From positions 186,001-250,000 of the forward strand of contig NZ_JAIUKZ010000007.1 in assembly GCF_020165985.1 (NCBI RefSeq): a stretch of DNA of 64,000 nucleotides, in the 5' to 3' direction. Positions 45,873-54,917 of this stretch are shown one piece after another. This stretch comes from Bacillus sp. RAR_GA_16 (GTDB lineage Bacteria > Bacillota > Bacilli > Bacillales > Guptibacillaceae). Each line of letters opens with the position of its first letter. Position 1 is the stretch's first letter. The notes beneath the pieces are model-generated. The model saw only the letters and a program-made list of their open reading frames with translations. It was not told where the DNA came from and ran no database searches. Made by a program: the position numbers and the translations under genes.

Positions 45873-47570
45873 TTGGAGTATATTGTCATTGCGATTATTT
45901 TACTAATTGCCGTCATATTATATGGCACTTTTGCTAGAAGGAAAATATACAATGAAATCGATCGTCTAGAAGAATGGAAGATTGATATTTTGAATAGACC
46001 TGTCACTGATGAAATCTCAAAAGTGAAAGGATTAACGATGTCAGGTCAAACGGAAGAAAAATTTGAAAAGTGGCGGGAAGAGTGGGACGAAATTGTTGCC
46101 GTTAAACTTCCTAATTTAGAAGAACAGTTAATGGATACAGAAGAAGCTGCTGAGAAATATCGTTTTCGTAAAGCGAAAGCTACACTAGTTGAAACCCATG
46201 AACGGTTAGAGCAAACTGAGAAGCGAATTGAGTTAATGTTGGAAGATATTAATGAATTAGTTTCAAGCGAAGAACAAAACCGTACAGATATCATCTCGGT
46301 TCAAGAATTATTTCGAGAAGCAAAACAGCGTCTTCTGTCGCAGAATCGTTCCCTTGGAAAAGCTTTTCCAACACTTGAAACAGAGCTTGAAGAACTGAAA
46401 CATAACCTTAAGCATTATGAACAGTTAACAGAAGAAGGAAACTATCTTGAGGCAAGAAGCGTGTTAATCGACATTCAAGAGCGATTAACGGCAGTTCAGA
46501 ATAAAATTGCTATAACACCAGAATTAATTGCCCTCGTTCATACGCAAATACCTTCTCAATTAAAGGAACTTGAAGATGGAACTTCAGCAATGACATCTGA
46601 AGGGTATGTTCTTGATCACTTAGAGATTCAGGATCATATCGATCAGGTAGAGTCAGATCTATTGCGGTGGGAATCGTCGATTGAGAAAACTGAAGTTGAA
46701 AATATGAAATTAGAAATTGATGCAGTACGAAGAAGCATTGAAGGTTTATATGATCAATTAGAATCTGAGGTTGATGCAAGGCATCTTGTTACAGAAAAGG
46801 TAGAAGAACTAGAGCAGGAGTTGTTCAAAACCAATTCACATCTTCAGGATTTACAGGAAGAAACGAATGTGGTGCAATTAAGCTATCGGTTAGAAGAACA
46901 AGAACTAAATATGGTAAAAGATATTGAAATGAAAATTTCAGATATGCATATTCGATTTAATGCTGTTCAAGAAGCGGTAGAAGGAAATCAGCAGGCATAC
47001 ACGACGCTAGCTGAAACCGTCCTCTCCCTAAAACAAGATCTTGCAACGATTGATCACGAAATGCAGATTCAAAAAGAGAACTTGCATATGCTTAGGCGCG
47101 ATGAGTTAAAAGCACTTGAGACAATCAAAGACTTGAAGCGTAAGTTAATTGAATCGAGAAGGATGATGAAATTAAGTAATTTACCAGGCATTCCTGACTC
47201 CTATCTCGATGGATATGAATTAGCAGAGGATATCATTATTGAATTAAGCGAACGTCTTTCCGATGTCCCTCTTGATATTTATCAAATTAATGAAGTGTTA
47301 AGCGATGCAGAACGCGCAGTTGAACATAGTACAGAGATTACGAAGAAGCTTGTGGAAGACGCTGTTTTAACTGAACGATTAATTCAGTTCGGAAATCGTT
47401 ATCGTGGAAAATATCGAAGTGTTGATGAATTGCTCCAAAAAGCAGAAGATCACTTTAGGAAATATGAGTATGATGATGCGCTTTCCACTGCGGAAGCAGC
47501 CATTGAAAAAGTAGACCCACAGGTACTTCAATCACTCAAAGAAGATGTAAGAGAACCTGTGAAATCGTAG
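45873..47570 (+). CDS. ezrA: Septation ring formation regulator EzrA
   Basis: Membrane-anchored regulator that restrains FtsZ ring assembly and links it to PBPs. The 565-residue protein has one N-terminal transmembrane helix (YIVIAIILLIAVILYGTF, residues 3-20) followed by a long coiled-coil cytoplasmic region of spectrin-like repeats. Conserved segments are GQTEEKFEKWREEWDEIV near residue 56 and the C-terminal LIQFGNRYRG. I place the start at TTG 45873 behind AGAAGGGG; a GTG at 45852 precedes that site. The length fits the family. Confidence 0.92.
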   Translation: MEYIVIAIILLIAVILYGTFARRKIYNEIDRLEEWKIDILNRPVTDEISKVKGLTMSGQTEEKFEKWREEWDEIVAVKLPNLEEQLMDTEEAAEKYRFRKAKATLVETHERLEQTEKRIELMLEDINELVSSEEQNRTDIISVQELFREAKQRLLSQNRSLGKAFPTLETELEELKHNLKHYEQLTEEGNYLEARSVLIDIQERLTAVQNKIAITPELIALVHTQIPSQLKELEDGTSAMTSEGYVLDHLEIQDHIDQVESDLLRWESSIEKTEVENMKLEIDAVRRSIEGLYDQLESEVDARHLVTEKVEELEQELFKTNSHLQDLQEETNVVQLSYRLEEQELNMVKDIEMKISDMHIRFNAVQEAVEGNQQAYTTLAETVLSLKQDLATIDHEMQIQKENLHMLRRDELKALETIKDLKRKLIESRRMMKLSNLPGIPDSYLDGYELAEDIIIELSERLSDVPLDIYQINEVLSDAERAVEHSTEITKKLVEDAVLTERLIQFGNRYRGKYRSVDELLQKAEDHFRKYEYDDALSTAEAAIEKVDPQVLQSLKEDVREPVKS

Positions 47571-47597
47571 CTCTCCTTTCAAGGAGGGCTTTTTTTA
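47569..47597 (+). terminator. Terminator after ezrA
   Basis: AGCTCTCCTT and AAGGAGGGCT (47569-47590) with one G-T pair, then seven T. Confidence 0.8.
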
Positions 47598-47616
47598 TTT
47601 ACAAAAAAGAACAACG

Positions 47617-47646
47617 AAAAAACGCAGGCAAAGTCGCCTGCGTTTT
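47617..47646. terminator. Terminator of brnQ
   Basis: AAAACGCAGGC and GCCTGCGTTTT around a short loop, lying at the 3' side of brnQ, with A and T runs on both sides. Confidence 0.8.
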
Positions 47647-47650
47647 TGAA

Positions 47651-48970
47651 TCACGATCTTTTGTCACTTGTTTTAGAAAGGAGAAGTCCCATTCCAGCTC
47701 CTATAAGGGCTGGAATAACCCAACCAACGCCTTCACTATAAAGGGGTAACGCCGCCATCATTCCCATACCCGGGAGAATGATTCCGGCTCCCTCTAAAGC
47801 ATTTGGGACACTAATAAAGATCGTTAAGATAATCGCTCCCCTATACACATAGTGATGAATTGGAAGGACATTATTAATAAATGTGAGGAATATTAAGACA
47901 ATGGCAATCGGATAAATGGCAATCAGAACAGGCAAAGTAAACGTAATTAACTGTGTGAGGCCAAGATTAGCGACCACTGTACTGAATAGTGTTACGACTA
48001 ATATAACTGTTTTATAAGAAAGTTTTGAATATGTTTTGGAAAAATATTCACCGCACGCTGTCACGAGACCAACTGAGGTTGTTAAACAGGCGAAGGTAAT
48101 TGCTGCTCCCAATAAAAGGGTACCAAATGTACCAAAAAGATAGCTTGCAATACTGGATAAAATCTCTCCTCCATTATTCGCAGACCCGACTAGAGGTGTA
48201 CTTGTTGCACCAATGTAGGCCAGTGAAAGATAAATTGCTGTTAATCCAATTGCTGCCAGAATTCCAGCTTTTAGAACAGCAATTGACACCGTTTTACGAT
48301 CAGAGATTCCTTTATCGTTAACTGCTTGGATGACTACTATCCCGAATACTAGCGCTGCAATTGCGTCCATCGTAAGATATCCTTCAATAAACCCCTTAAA
48401 GAAAACGCCGCTTTCATAGTTAGGTGAAGGTGTTGATAAAGGCCCAGGAGGGTTAACAAATGCTCCAATAATTAAACTACCTAGCACTAAAATTAAAAGT
48501 GGAGTAAGCATTTTTCCAACGCGGTCCACTAATCGCGTTGGGTTTAATGATAACCAGAATGTTAATCCAAAAAAGATAAGCGTATAGATAAACAAAGGCA
48601 GTCCGTTCACATTTGTTGATTCATTGAGAAATGGCACAATGCCAATTTCGAATGCAACCGTTCCTGTTCGCGGTATGCCGAAGAATGGGCCGATTGCCAG
48701 ATAGAGTATTGCTGTAAATATGAGTCCAAAAAGTGGATGGACTTTAGAAGCGATATCTCTCAAACTTCCTCCTGTTAGTCCAATAGCTGTTACGCCAAGA
48801 AGGGGAAGTCCTACACCTGTAATAAGAAAACCGGCTGTCGCCATCCAAATGTTCTCACCTGCAGAGTGTCCAAGTGCTGGAGGGAAGATCATATTTCCTG
48901 CTCCTAAGAAAAGCGCAAATAGCATTAACCCAATCGTCAATATGTCCTTATTCGATAATTTTAGTTTCAT
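47651..48970 (-). CDS. brnQ: Branched-chain amino acid transport protein BrnQ
   Basis: A 439-residue, twelve-helix LIVCS-family symporter for leucine, isoleucine and valine. The N-terminal GLMLFALFLGAGNMIFPPALG (about residues 14-34) and the GLPLLGVTAIGLTGGSLRDIA segment are family hallmarks. The start ATG 48970 follows CAGGAGGC; an upstream extension lacks a site. The upstream 282-base region to the cysteine desulfurase gene is AT-rich with a small GTCC/GGAC hairpin near 49003-49018 on the transcript. I see no T-box in it. Confidence 0.9.
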   Translation of the reverse strand: MKLKLSNKDILTIGLMLFALFLGAGNMIFPPALGHSAGENIWMATAGFLITGVGLPLLGVTAIGLTGGSLRDIASKVHPLFGLIFTAILYLAIGPFFGIPRTGTVAFEIGIVPFLNESTNVNGLPLFIYTLIFFGLTFWLSLNPTRLVDRVGKMLTPLLILVLGSLIIGAFVNPPGPLSTPSPNYESGVFFKGFIEGYLTMDAIAALVFGIVVIQAVNDKGISDRKTVSIAVLKAGILAAIGLTAIYLSLAYIGATSTPLVGSANNGGEILSSIASYLFGTFGTLLLGAAITFACLTTSVGLVTACGEYFSKTYSKLSYKTVILVVTLFSTVVANLGLTQLITFTLPVLIAIYPIAIVLIFLTFINNVLPIHHYVYRGAIILTIFISVPNALEGAGIILPGMGMMAALPLYSEGVGWVIPALIGAGMGLLLSKTSDKRS

Positions 48971-49252
48971 AAATGCCTCCTGAATCAACTGTTTAACATG
49001 TCCTAATTTTCGGACTTCATATTAACACAATTAGGCGGTGAATCATAATGTTTCTATTAATGATTAACTATTCTGACTAATTACATCCATTTATTATATA
49101 GGATAACGGTATTTTGGTAATATCCCCCATGGATATAAACCATCAAAATAAGCCAACCTCACTTGTTAAGTTGGAATAATTGATTTGGTAATTACTTTAA
49201 CCTATGGTAGGATTATTAGTTGGAAATAAAAGATGACTGAAGGTGTCATAAT

Positions 49253-50392
49253 ATGATTTATTTGGATAATAGTGCTACTACGAAACCTTACGAAGAAGCA
49301 CTGGTTGCTTTTCGCACAGCTTCTGAAAAGTTTTTTGCAAATCCTTCTTCTCTACATCGAAAAGGAGGAGAGGCGGAAAGGCTGCTTCGACAAGCGAGGT
49401 CAAGCATAGCAAATTTACTAAACGTTAAAATAAATGAAATCATCTTTACATCAGGTGGAACTGAAAGTAATAACCTTGCAATAAAAGGGACAGCGTTCCA
49501 GTATTTGAATCAGGGAAAACATCTAATCACTAGCAGTATTGAGCACGCATCTACCCTAGAAGCATTTCGACAGCTTGAATCCCTAGGGTTTAAAGTAACC
49601 TATCTGCCAGTTGATCAAGAGGGGAAGGTTTCTTTAGACGAGTTAGAAGCTGCCCTTACTTCTGATACAATTCTAGTATCCATTATGCATGTAAATAACG
49701 AGCTTGGATCGATCCAACCGATTAAAGAAATAGGACAGCTTATAAAGAAGAAATCACGTGCGTTATTTCACATTGATGACGTACAAGGCATTGGAAAAGT
49801 ACCGCTTGACTTTGAGGAGGTTCATGCCGACTTCGTTTCATACTCAGCGCATAAGTTTCACGGGTTAAAGGGCAATGGTTTACTTATTAAGCGAGATAAA
49901 CTTGTCTTATTTCCACTCCTCTCAGGTGGGGGACAGGAACATGAAATTCGGTCAGGCACGGAAAATGGTCCAGGCATTGTTGCGATGGCAAAGGCGCTTC
50001 GCTTGTATTTAACTAAAGCAAAGGTTCGTAAAGACACACTCGGATCGTTAAGAGGGAAATTGTTAGAAGAGCTAGCAAAAATAGACGGGGTCCAGTTAAA
50101 TAGTTCCCTCGCTGGCTCGCCGCACATCGTGAATTTTTCCGTACCCGGTATTAAACCAGAAGTACTCATTCATACACTCGAGGAAAACGATATTTATGTT
50201 TCGACGCGTTCGGCCTGCTCTTCAAAGGTCGCAGAAGCAAGCCACGTTTTAACAGCTGCGGGTCTATCTGCAGTACGAGCAAAATCTGCGATTCGCATTA
50301 GTCTTTCTTTTGAAACAACAAACGATCAAATCGACCTGTTTCTGAAAGAGTTGCGAACGGCAATACCAAAAATAAAACAAGTAATGAGGTAA
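49253..50392 (+). CDS. Cysteine desulfurase (NifS/IscS-like, ThiI partner)
   Basis: PLP enzyme of 379 residues that removes sulfur from cysteine as a persulfide. The PLP lysine is in SYSAHKFHGLKG near residue 203 and the mobile persulfide Cys in STRSACSSKVAEASHV near residue 322. N-terminal YLDNSATTKP is typical. It is followed by thiI after five bases, the arrangement of B. subtilis nifZ-thiI, where it supplies sulfur for 4-thiouridine in tRNA. The ATG at 49253 is preceded by AGGTGTC. Confidence 0.92.
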   Translation: MIYLDNSATTKPYEEALVAFRTASEKFFANPSSLHRKGGEAERLLRQARSSIANLLNVKINEIIFTSGGTESNNLAIKGTAFQYLNQGKHLITSSIEHASTLEAFRQLESLGFKVTYLPVDQEGKVSLDELEAALTSDTILVSIMHVNNELGSIQPIKEIGQLIKKKSRALFHIDDVQGIGKVPLDFEEVHADFVSYSAHKFHGLKGNGLLIKRDKLVLFPLLSGGGQEHEIRSGTENGPGIVAMAKALRLYLTKAKVRKDTLGSLRGKLLEELAKIDGVQLNSSLAGSPHIVNFSVPGIKPEVLIHTLEENDIYVSTRSACSSKVAEASHVLTAAGLSAVRAKSAIRISLSFETTNDQIDLFLKELRTAIPKIKQVMR

Positions 50393-50397
50393 TAGCT

Positions 50398-51594
50398 ATG
50401 TATGATCATATCATTCTTCGCTACGGTGAAATTTCTCTAAAAGGAAAAAACAGAAAAGGCTTTATTACATCTTTGAAAAAAAGAGTGAAGCAAGTATTAT
50501 CAGATTTCCCGGCAATTGAAGTGCATCAATCTTTTGATCGAATGATCGTTAAACTAAACGGCGAAGACCCAGAGCCAATTTTAAAGAAACTTAAAACGAT
50601 TTTTGGAATTCATTCTTTAAGTGTTGCTATTAAAACTGAACACGACCTAAACTTAATTAAAGAAAAAGCATTACAGCTAGTAAAAGATCAAATGGGTAAT
50701 GCGAGTATGACGTTTAAGGTAACGGTTAGAAGGCCATTCAAACAGTTTCCACACCGTTCCCAGGATATGAACCGCGATATAGGTGGCTATGTCCTTAGTC
50801 ACACAGAGAAGTTGACTGTGGATGTCCACAATCCTGATATGGAATTGAAAGTGGAAGTGAAACAGGATGGCACTTATTTGAGCTGCAATAATTCGGAAGG
50901 TGCAGGAGGATTGCCAACTGTACAAGACAATAAAGTCATGCTAATGCTATCTGGTGGTATTGATAGTCCTGTTGCAGGCTATCTTACAATGAAAAGAGGC
51001 GTGAAAGTTGAGGCAGTGCATTTTCACAGTCCGCCTTTTACAAGCGAACGTTCGAGACAAAAAGTAGAGGATTTAGTAAAAGTTCTTTCCCGATATGGTG
51101 GGGACATTCGCCTTCATATCGTACCGTTCACAAATACGCAAAAGACGATTCAAAAGGAAATGCCGGATAATTATAGCATGACGATTATGAGAAGAATGAT
51201 GATGCGTATTACAGAAAAACTTGCTGAAAAAAATAATGCGTTGGCGATTGCGACAGGAGAAAGTCTTGGCCAGGTTGCGAGTCAAACGATTCAGAGTATG
51301 AACACGATTAACGAAGTAACAAACTACCCAGTAATAAGGCCGCTTATTTCGATGGATAAAATAGAAATTATGAAGATTTCAAGAGCGATTGATTTGTATG
51401 ATATCTCCATTCGTCCTTATGAAGATTGCTGTACGGTATTTTTACCAGAAGCGCCAAAAACAAAGCCAAAGCGTGAGCACGCGAATAAATTTGAACAGTA
51501 TTTGCCTATTGAGGAACTTGTTGAGGAAGCGGTCAGTGGTGTTGAGACGATCCTCATTAGAGAAAAAGACGATTCTTTTGATGAATTGCTTTAG
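50398..51594 (+). CDS. thiI: tRNA 4-thiouridine synthetase ThiI
   Basis: Adenylates and thiolates uridine-8 of tRNA. The 398-residue protein has an N-terminal ferredoxin-like/THUMP region (about 1-165, ILRYGEISLKGKNR at the start) and a PP-loop ATPase domain with LSGGIDSPVAGYL near residue 184. The C-terminal YDISIRPYEDCCTVFLP is near 345. It lacks the rhodanese domain of E. coli ThiI, as Bacillus enzymes do, explaining the linked desulfurase gene. The ATG follows GAGGTAAT. Confidence 0.95.
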   Translation: MYDHIILRYGEISLKGKNRKGFITSLKKRVKQVLSDFPAIEVHQSFDRMIVKLNGEDPEPILKKLKTIFGIHSLSVAIKTEHDLNLIKEKALQLVKDQMGNASMTFKVTVRRPFKQFPHRSQDMNRDIGGYVLSHTEKLTVDVHNPDMELKVEVKQDGTYLSCNNSEGAGGLPTVQDNKVMLMLSGGIDSPVAGYLTMKRGVKVEAVHFHSPPFTSERSRQKVEDLVKVLSRYGGDIRLHIVPFTNTQKTIQKEMPDNYSMTIMRRMMMRITEKLAEKNNALAIATGESLGQVASQTIQSMNTINEVTNYPVIRPLISMDKIEIMKISRAIDLYDISIRPYEDCCTVFLPEAPKTKPKREHANKFEQYLPIEELVEEAVSGVETILIREKDDSFDELL

Positions 51595-51631
51595 ACTTCC
51601 AACATTTTACCCCAATGCCATAAGTTATTAA

Positions 51632-51661
51632 GGATAGCACCTTCTTGTCTATCACATGATA
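51632..51661 (+). promoter_or_regulatory. Candidate SigG promoter of the SASP gene
   Basis: GGATA at 51632-51636, 18-base spacer, CATGATA at 51655-51661. The -10 fits the SigG consensus CATNHTA and the spacer is standard; the -35 is one base off GHATR. SASP genes are the classic SigG targets. Confidence 0.55.
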
Positions 51662-51683
51662 TGGGCAAGGAGGTGAATAACTT

Positions 51684-51878
51684 ATGGCTAACACAAACAA
51701 ACTTGTGGTACCTGGTGTACAACAAGCTTTAGATCAAATGAAATATGAAATTGCTTCTGAATTTGGTGTGAATCTTGGACCTGACTCAACTTCACGTTCA
51801 AATGGTTCAGTTGGTGGCGAGATTACAAAACGTCTTGTACAGCAGTCTGAACAGCAGTTCGGAGGATACTCCAAATAA
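51684..51878 (+). CDS. sspA: Alpha/beta-type small acid-soluble spore protein
   Basis: A 64-residue DNA-binding spore protein that coats and protects DNA in the dormant spore and is an amino-acid store on germination. Both SASP signatures are present: the germination protease site region [12 protein letters not shown] near residues 21-32, and [17 protein letters not shown] near residues 41-57. The start ATG follows AAGGAGGTG. In B. subtilis sspA lies next to thiI, hence the symbol, though alpha/beta paralogues are hard to tell apart. Confidence 0.92.
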   Translation: MANTNKLVVPGVQQALDQMKYEIASEFGVNLGPDSTSRSNGSVGGEITKRLVQQSEQQFGGYSK

Positions 51879-51896
51879 TTGAATAAATTGGCTTGG

Positions 51897-51928
51897 AGGA
51901 AGATGCGTGTGCATCTTCCTCTTTTTTA
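51897..51928 (+). terminator. Terminator after the SASP gene
   Basis: GAGGAAGATGC (51897-51907) and GCATCTTCCTC (51912-51922), four-base loop, six T. Confidence 0.9.
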
Positions 51929-52041
51929 GTTGGTTCATCCTCAGTAAAGTCCTAATTGTCGCTACCGTTATATATGAATAGATTCAAAACTTTCTCATTT
52001 TTGTGTATAATATAACTATTACATAATAGAGGAGGCACACT

Positions 52042-53620
52042 ATGCAAGACTTAATTGCACCAGAACATTATAATTTAACAAGCGAAATGGAGCGCTTTGC
52101 TTCTAACGAAAACAAGGTTGCTTTAAAATGGCGAAGCGATCAAGGTCAAGAGCAAGAAATCACATATAAGCGTTTATTTGAAAAGGCGAACCGCATTGCT
52201 GGCGCTTTAACAAGTGAAGGGTTAGCAACCCAGGAATCGCGTTCTTATTATGATGCCTAGACTAATTGATACATACGCTGTCTACATTGCCTGTCTAAAA
52301 GCAGGTCTTGTTGTTATTCCCTCCTCAGAAATGCTGCGAAAGAAGGATTTGGTCTATCGAATCAATCATTCAGAAGCGAAGGCGGTTATCTGTGAATCAC
52401 AATTGACTGAAGCGTTTGCAGGTGTAGAAGCAGATGCACCCTCACTAAAATGGAAGTTTAGTGTAGGAGAGGAGAAGGAAGGTTGGATTTCCCTACTTCA
52501 AAAATCCGAAAATGAAAGCGCTTCTTTTGAAGGCGTGAAAACAATGCGTGATGATATGGCATTTCTTTCCTATACTTCAGGTACGACCGGAAACCCGAAA
52601 GGTGTGGTGCATAGCCATGGGTGGGCCTATGCTCACCTTAGAACATCTTCTTCCTCCTGGCTTGATATTCAGGAAGGGGATCAAGTATGGGCAACTGCAG
52701 GGCCTGGCTGGCAAAAATGGATCTGGAGTCCATTTGTTGCTACGTTAGGTAGTGGAGCTACAGGATTCTTATACAGCGGTAAATTTGATCCTGAAGCGTA
52801 TTTAGGTTTTCTTTCTCAATATGATATTAATGTGCTATGTTGCACGCCGACAGAATACCGATTAATGGCCAAAGTAGATGGTTTGGATCGCTATAAGTTA
52901 CCTGCTCTTCGAAGTGCAGTTTCAGCAGGTGAGCCACTTAACCGGGAAGTGATTGACACGTTCAGAAAGTATTTTAACATCGATGTAAGGGATGGCTATG
53001 GTCAAACGGAAAATACGTTGCTTGTTGGTATTTTAAAAGGAATGGAAGTAAAACCAGGATCGATGGGGAAACCAACCCCAGGCAACCAGGTAGAAATTAT
53101 CAATGAAGAGGGAGAACCGGTTCAAATTGGGGAAGTTGGCGATATTGCCGTGCATAAAGATGTGCCAGCTCTCTTCAAAAAGTACTATCAAGATCAAGAG
53201 CGCACACAAATGGCATACAGAGGAGATTATTATTTAACAGGGGATAAGGCATCTAAAGATGAAGATGGCTATTTCTGGTTTGAGGGCAGAGGGGATGACA
53301 TCATCATTAGTTCCGGCTATACGATTGGACCTTTTGAAGTTGAAGATGCTCTCGTGAAACATCCAGCCGTTCAAGAATGCGCTGTTGTCGCAAGTCCAGA
53401 TGAAGTAAGAGGGAATATCGTCAAAGCATACATTGTATTAAAAGATGCGAGTCAGGCAGGAGATGCGTTAACTCGAGAGCTTCAAGCTCACGTGAAAGAG
53501 TTGACAGCTCCATATAAATACCCTCGTAAAATTGAATTTATTGAAGAACTTCCAAAGACAACATCTGGAAAGATAAGAAGAATTGAACTTCGTCAAAAAG
53601 AAACGCAAGGGGCGTCCTAA
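52042..53620 (+). pseudogene. ytcI: Acyl-CoA synthetase YtcI, +1 frameshift at 52234-52238
   Basis: ANL-superfamily acyl-CoA synthetase resembling B. subtilis YtcI, probably activating a short- or medium-chain acid. The first frame from ATG 52042 covers about 64 residues to GLATQ and then shifts. The second frame carries SYTSGTTGNPKGVVHSHG, GYGQTENT, TGDKASKDEDGYFWFEGRGDD and the lid lysine in PKTTSGKIRRIE. Removing one base from GAATC at 52234-52238 joins GLATQ to DRVLIMMPRLIDTY and gives 525 residues, a normal length. Translation from an internal start would lack part of the N-terminal domain, so it would probably be inactive if the shift is real. Confidence 0.87.
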
Positions 53621-53652
53621 AGAGTACGAGATAATATCTTTTAAAGAAGAAA

Positions 53653-53685
53653 AGAAGAGGACCGGTTTATCGGTCCTCTTCTGCT
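53653..53685. terminator. Bidirectional terminator
   Basis: AGAAGAGGACCG (53653-53664) and CGGTCCTCTTCT (53671-53682) between converging ytcI and the murG-type gene. Confidence 0.78.
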
Positions 53686-54752
53686 TATTTTGCGTGGCTT
53701 TTAATCAATGCTTCGATTTTATTTGCTTGATCTCCTGCGTTGTCCTGTTCCATTGCTTTTAAGTAAGTGGAGCGCTTTTCATAGGTTTCACGCACTAACC
53801 TTAAAAAAGAAGCGTCCGTTAAATCTTCCTCTAACAAGACATTGGCGAAGCCTGATTTTTGGAATGATTGCGCATTTAAAATTTGGTCTCCTCGACTTGC
53901 GGCTCTAGATAGAGGAATGAGTAACATTGGTTTCTTTAATGCAAGAAACTCAAAGATGGAATTTGATCCTGCTCTCGAAACAACTAAGTCAGCCATTGCT
54001 AGCAAGTCAGGAAGCTCATCTGTAACATACTCAAATTGCTTGTAACCTTTCATTTGTAGCGCTTCATCAACCTGTCCTTTACCGGTAAGGTGAAGAATAT
54101 CGAATGTTTGTAGCAACTGATCGAGTTGATGGCGAACGGCTTCGTTAATTCGCTTGGCTCCAAGACTACCTCCCATTATGAGCATCACTGGCTTCGTTCC
54201 ACTAAATCCAGCAAAGGCCAAACCTTTTGAACGATCTCCGCTTTTTAACTCATCTCGTACAACCGCTCCAATGTATTCGGCTTTATTTTCAGGAAGGTGT
54301 TTTACCGTTTCTGGGAAAGTGGTACACACTTTTGAGGCGAAAGGAATCGCCACTTTATTGGCAAGGCCAGGGGTTAAGTCAGATTCATGAATAATGACAG
54401 GTACGCCGTTCATTTTTCCTGCAATGACAACAGGGACAGAAACAAATCCACCTTTTGAGAAAATAACAGAAGGTTTTTCTCGTTTAATAATGGAAAAAGC
54501 TTCTCCCACGCCTTTAACGACTTTAAAAGGATCTTTAAAGTTATTCCAATCAAAGTACCTTCTTAGTTTACCGGTAGCCACGTGATGATACGTAACGCCT
54601 TTAACAGGTTCAATAAGCTGCCGTTCAATCCCTTTCTCTGAGCCAATATAATGGATATCCCAATCGTCTTCTAGAAAACGTGGAATAAGAGCTAAGTTAA
54701 CTGTAACGTGTCCGGCCGAGCCGCCGCCTGTAAATAATATTTTCTTCTTCAA
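53685..54752 (-). CDS. murG: MurG-type UDP-GlcNAc:undecaprenyl-PP-MurNAc-pentapeptide GlcNAc transferase
   Basis: A 355-residue GT28 enzyme that adds GlcNAc to lipid I to make lipid II at the inner membrane face. The N-terminal glycine-rich [18 protein letters not shown], the second G loop [16 protein letters not shown] near residue 98, and the UDP-GlcNAc-binding part with [16 protein letters not shown] near 188 and [25 protein letters not shown] near 255 are clear. It stands outside any dcw cluster, so I infer it is probably a second MurG paralogue, as some Bacillus species have. The ATG start is 54752, behind GGTGAGG. Confidence 0.88.
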   Translation of the reverse strand: MKKKILFTGGGSAGHVTVNLALIPRFLEDDWDIHYIGSEKGIERQLIEPVKGVTYHHVATGKLRRYFDWNNFKDPFKVVKGVGEAFSIIKREKPSVIFSKGGFVSVPVVIAGKMNGVPVIIHESDLTPGLANKVAIPFASKVCTTFPETVKHLPENKAEYIGAVVRDELKSGDRSKGLAFAGFSGTKPVMLIMGGSLGAKRINEAVRHQLDQLLQTFDILHLTGKGQVDEALQMKGYKQFEYVTDELPDLLAMADLVVSRAGSNSIFEFLALKKPMLLIPLSRAASRGDQILNAQSFQKSGFANVLLEEDLTDASFLRLVRETYEKRSTYLKAMEQDNAGDQANKIEALIKSHAK

Positions 54753-54917
54753 AGAGATTTCCTCACCTTCAACAATTGTCTTGCACTTTCTCTTAGTTAT
54801 TCTTATTGTATCATGATTGAAAAATCAACCAAGAGTTTGAAGAAAAACCAGAAGATTCACAGTTTATAGTAGGAATGATACAATAAGCTCACAATTGGCA
54901 TAAAGGGGAGAACATCA

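Noticed and set aside
49003-49085. CodY-like boxes upstream of brnQ
   Set aside because: The best candidates (around AATTTTCGGAC and TTCTGACTAATT) have about five mismatches each, too weak to call in AT-rich DNA.
52513-52527. cre-like TGAAAGCGCTTC inside ytcI
   Set aside because: The 3' half-site is incomplete and it lies in coding sequence where codons explain it.
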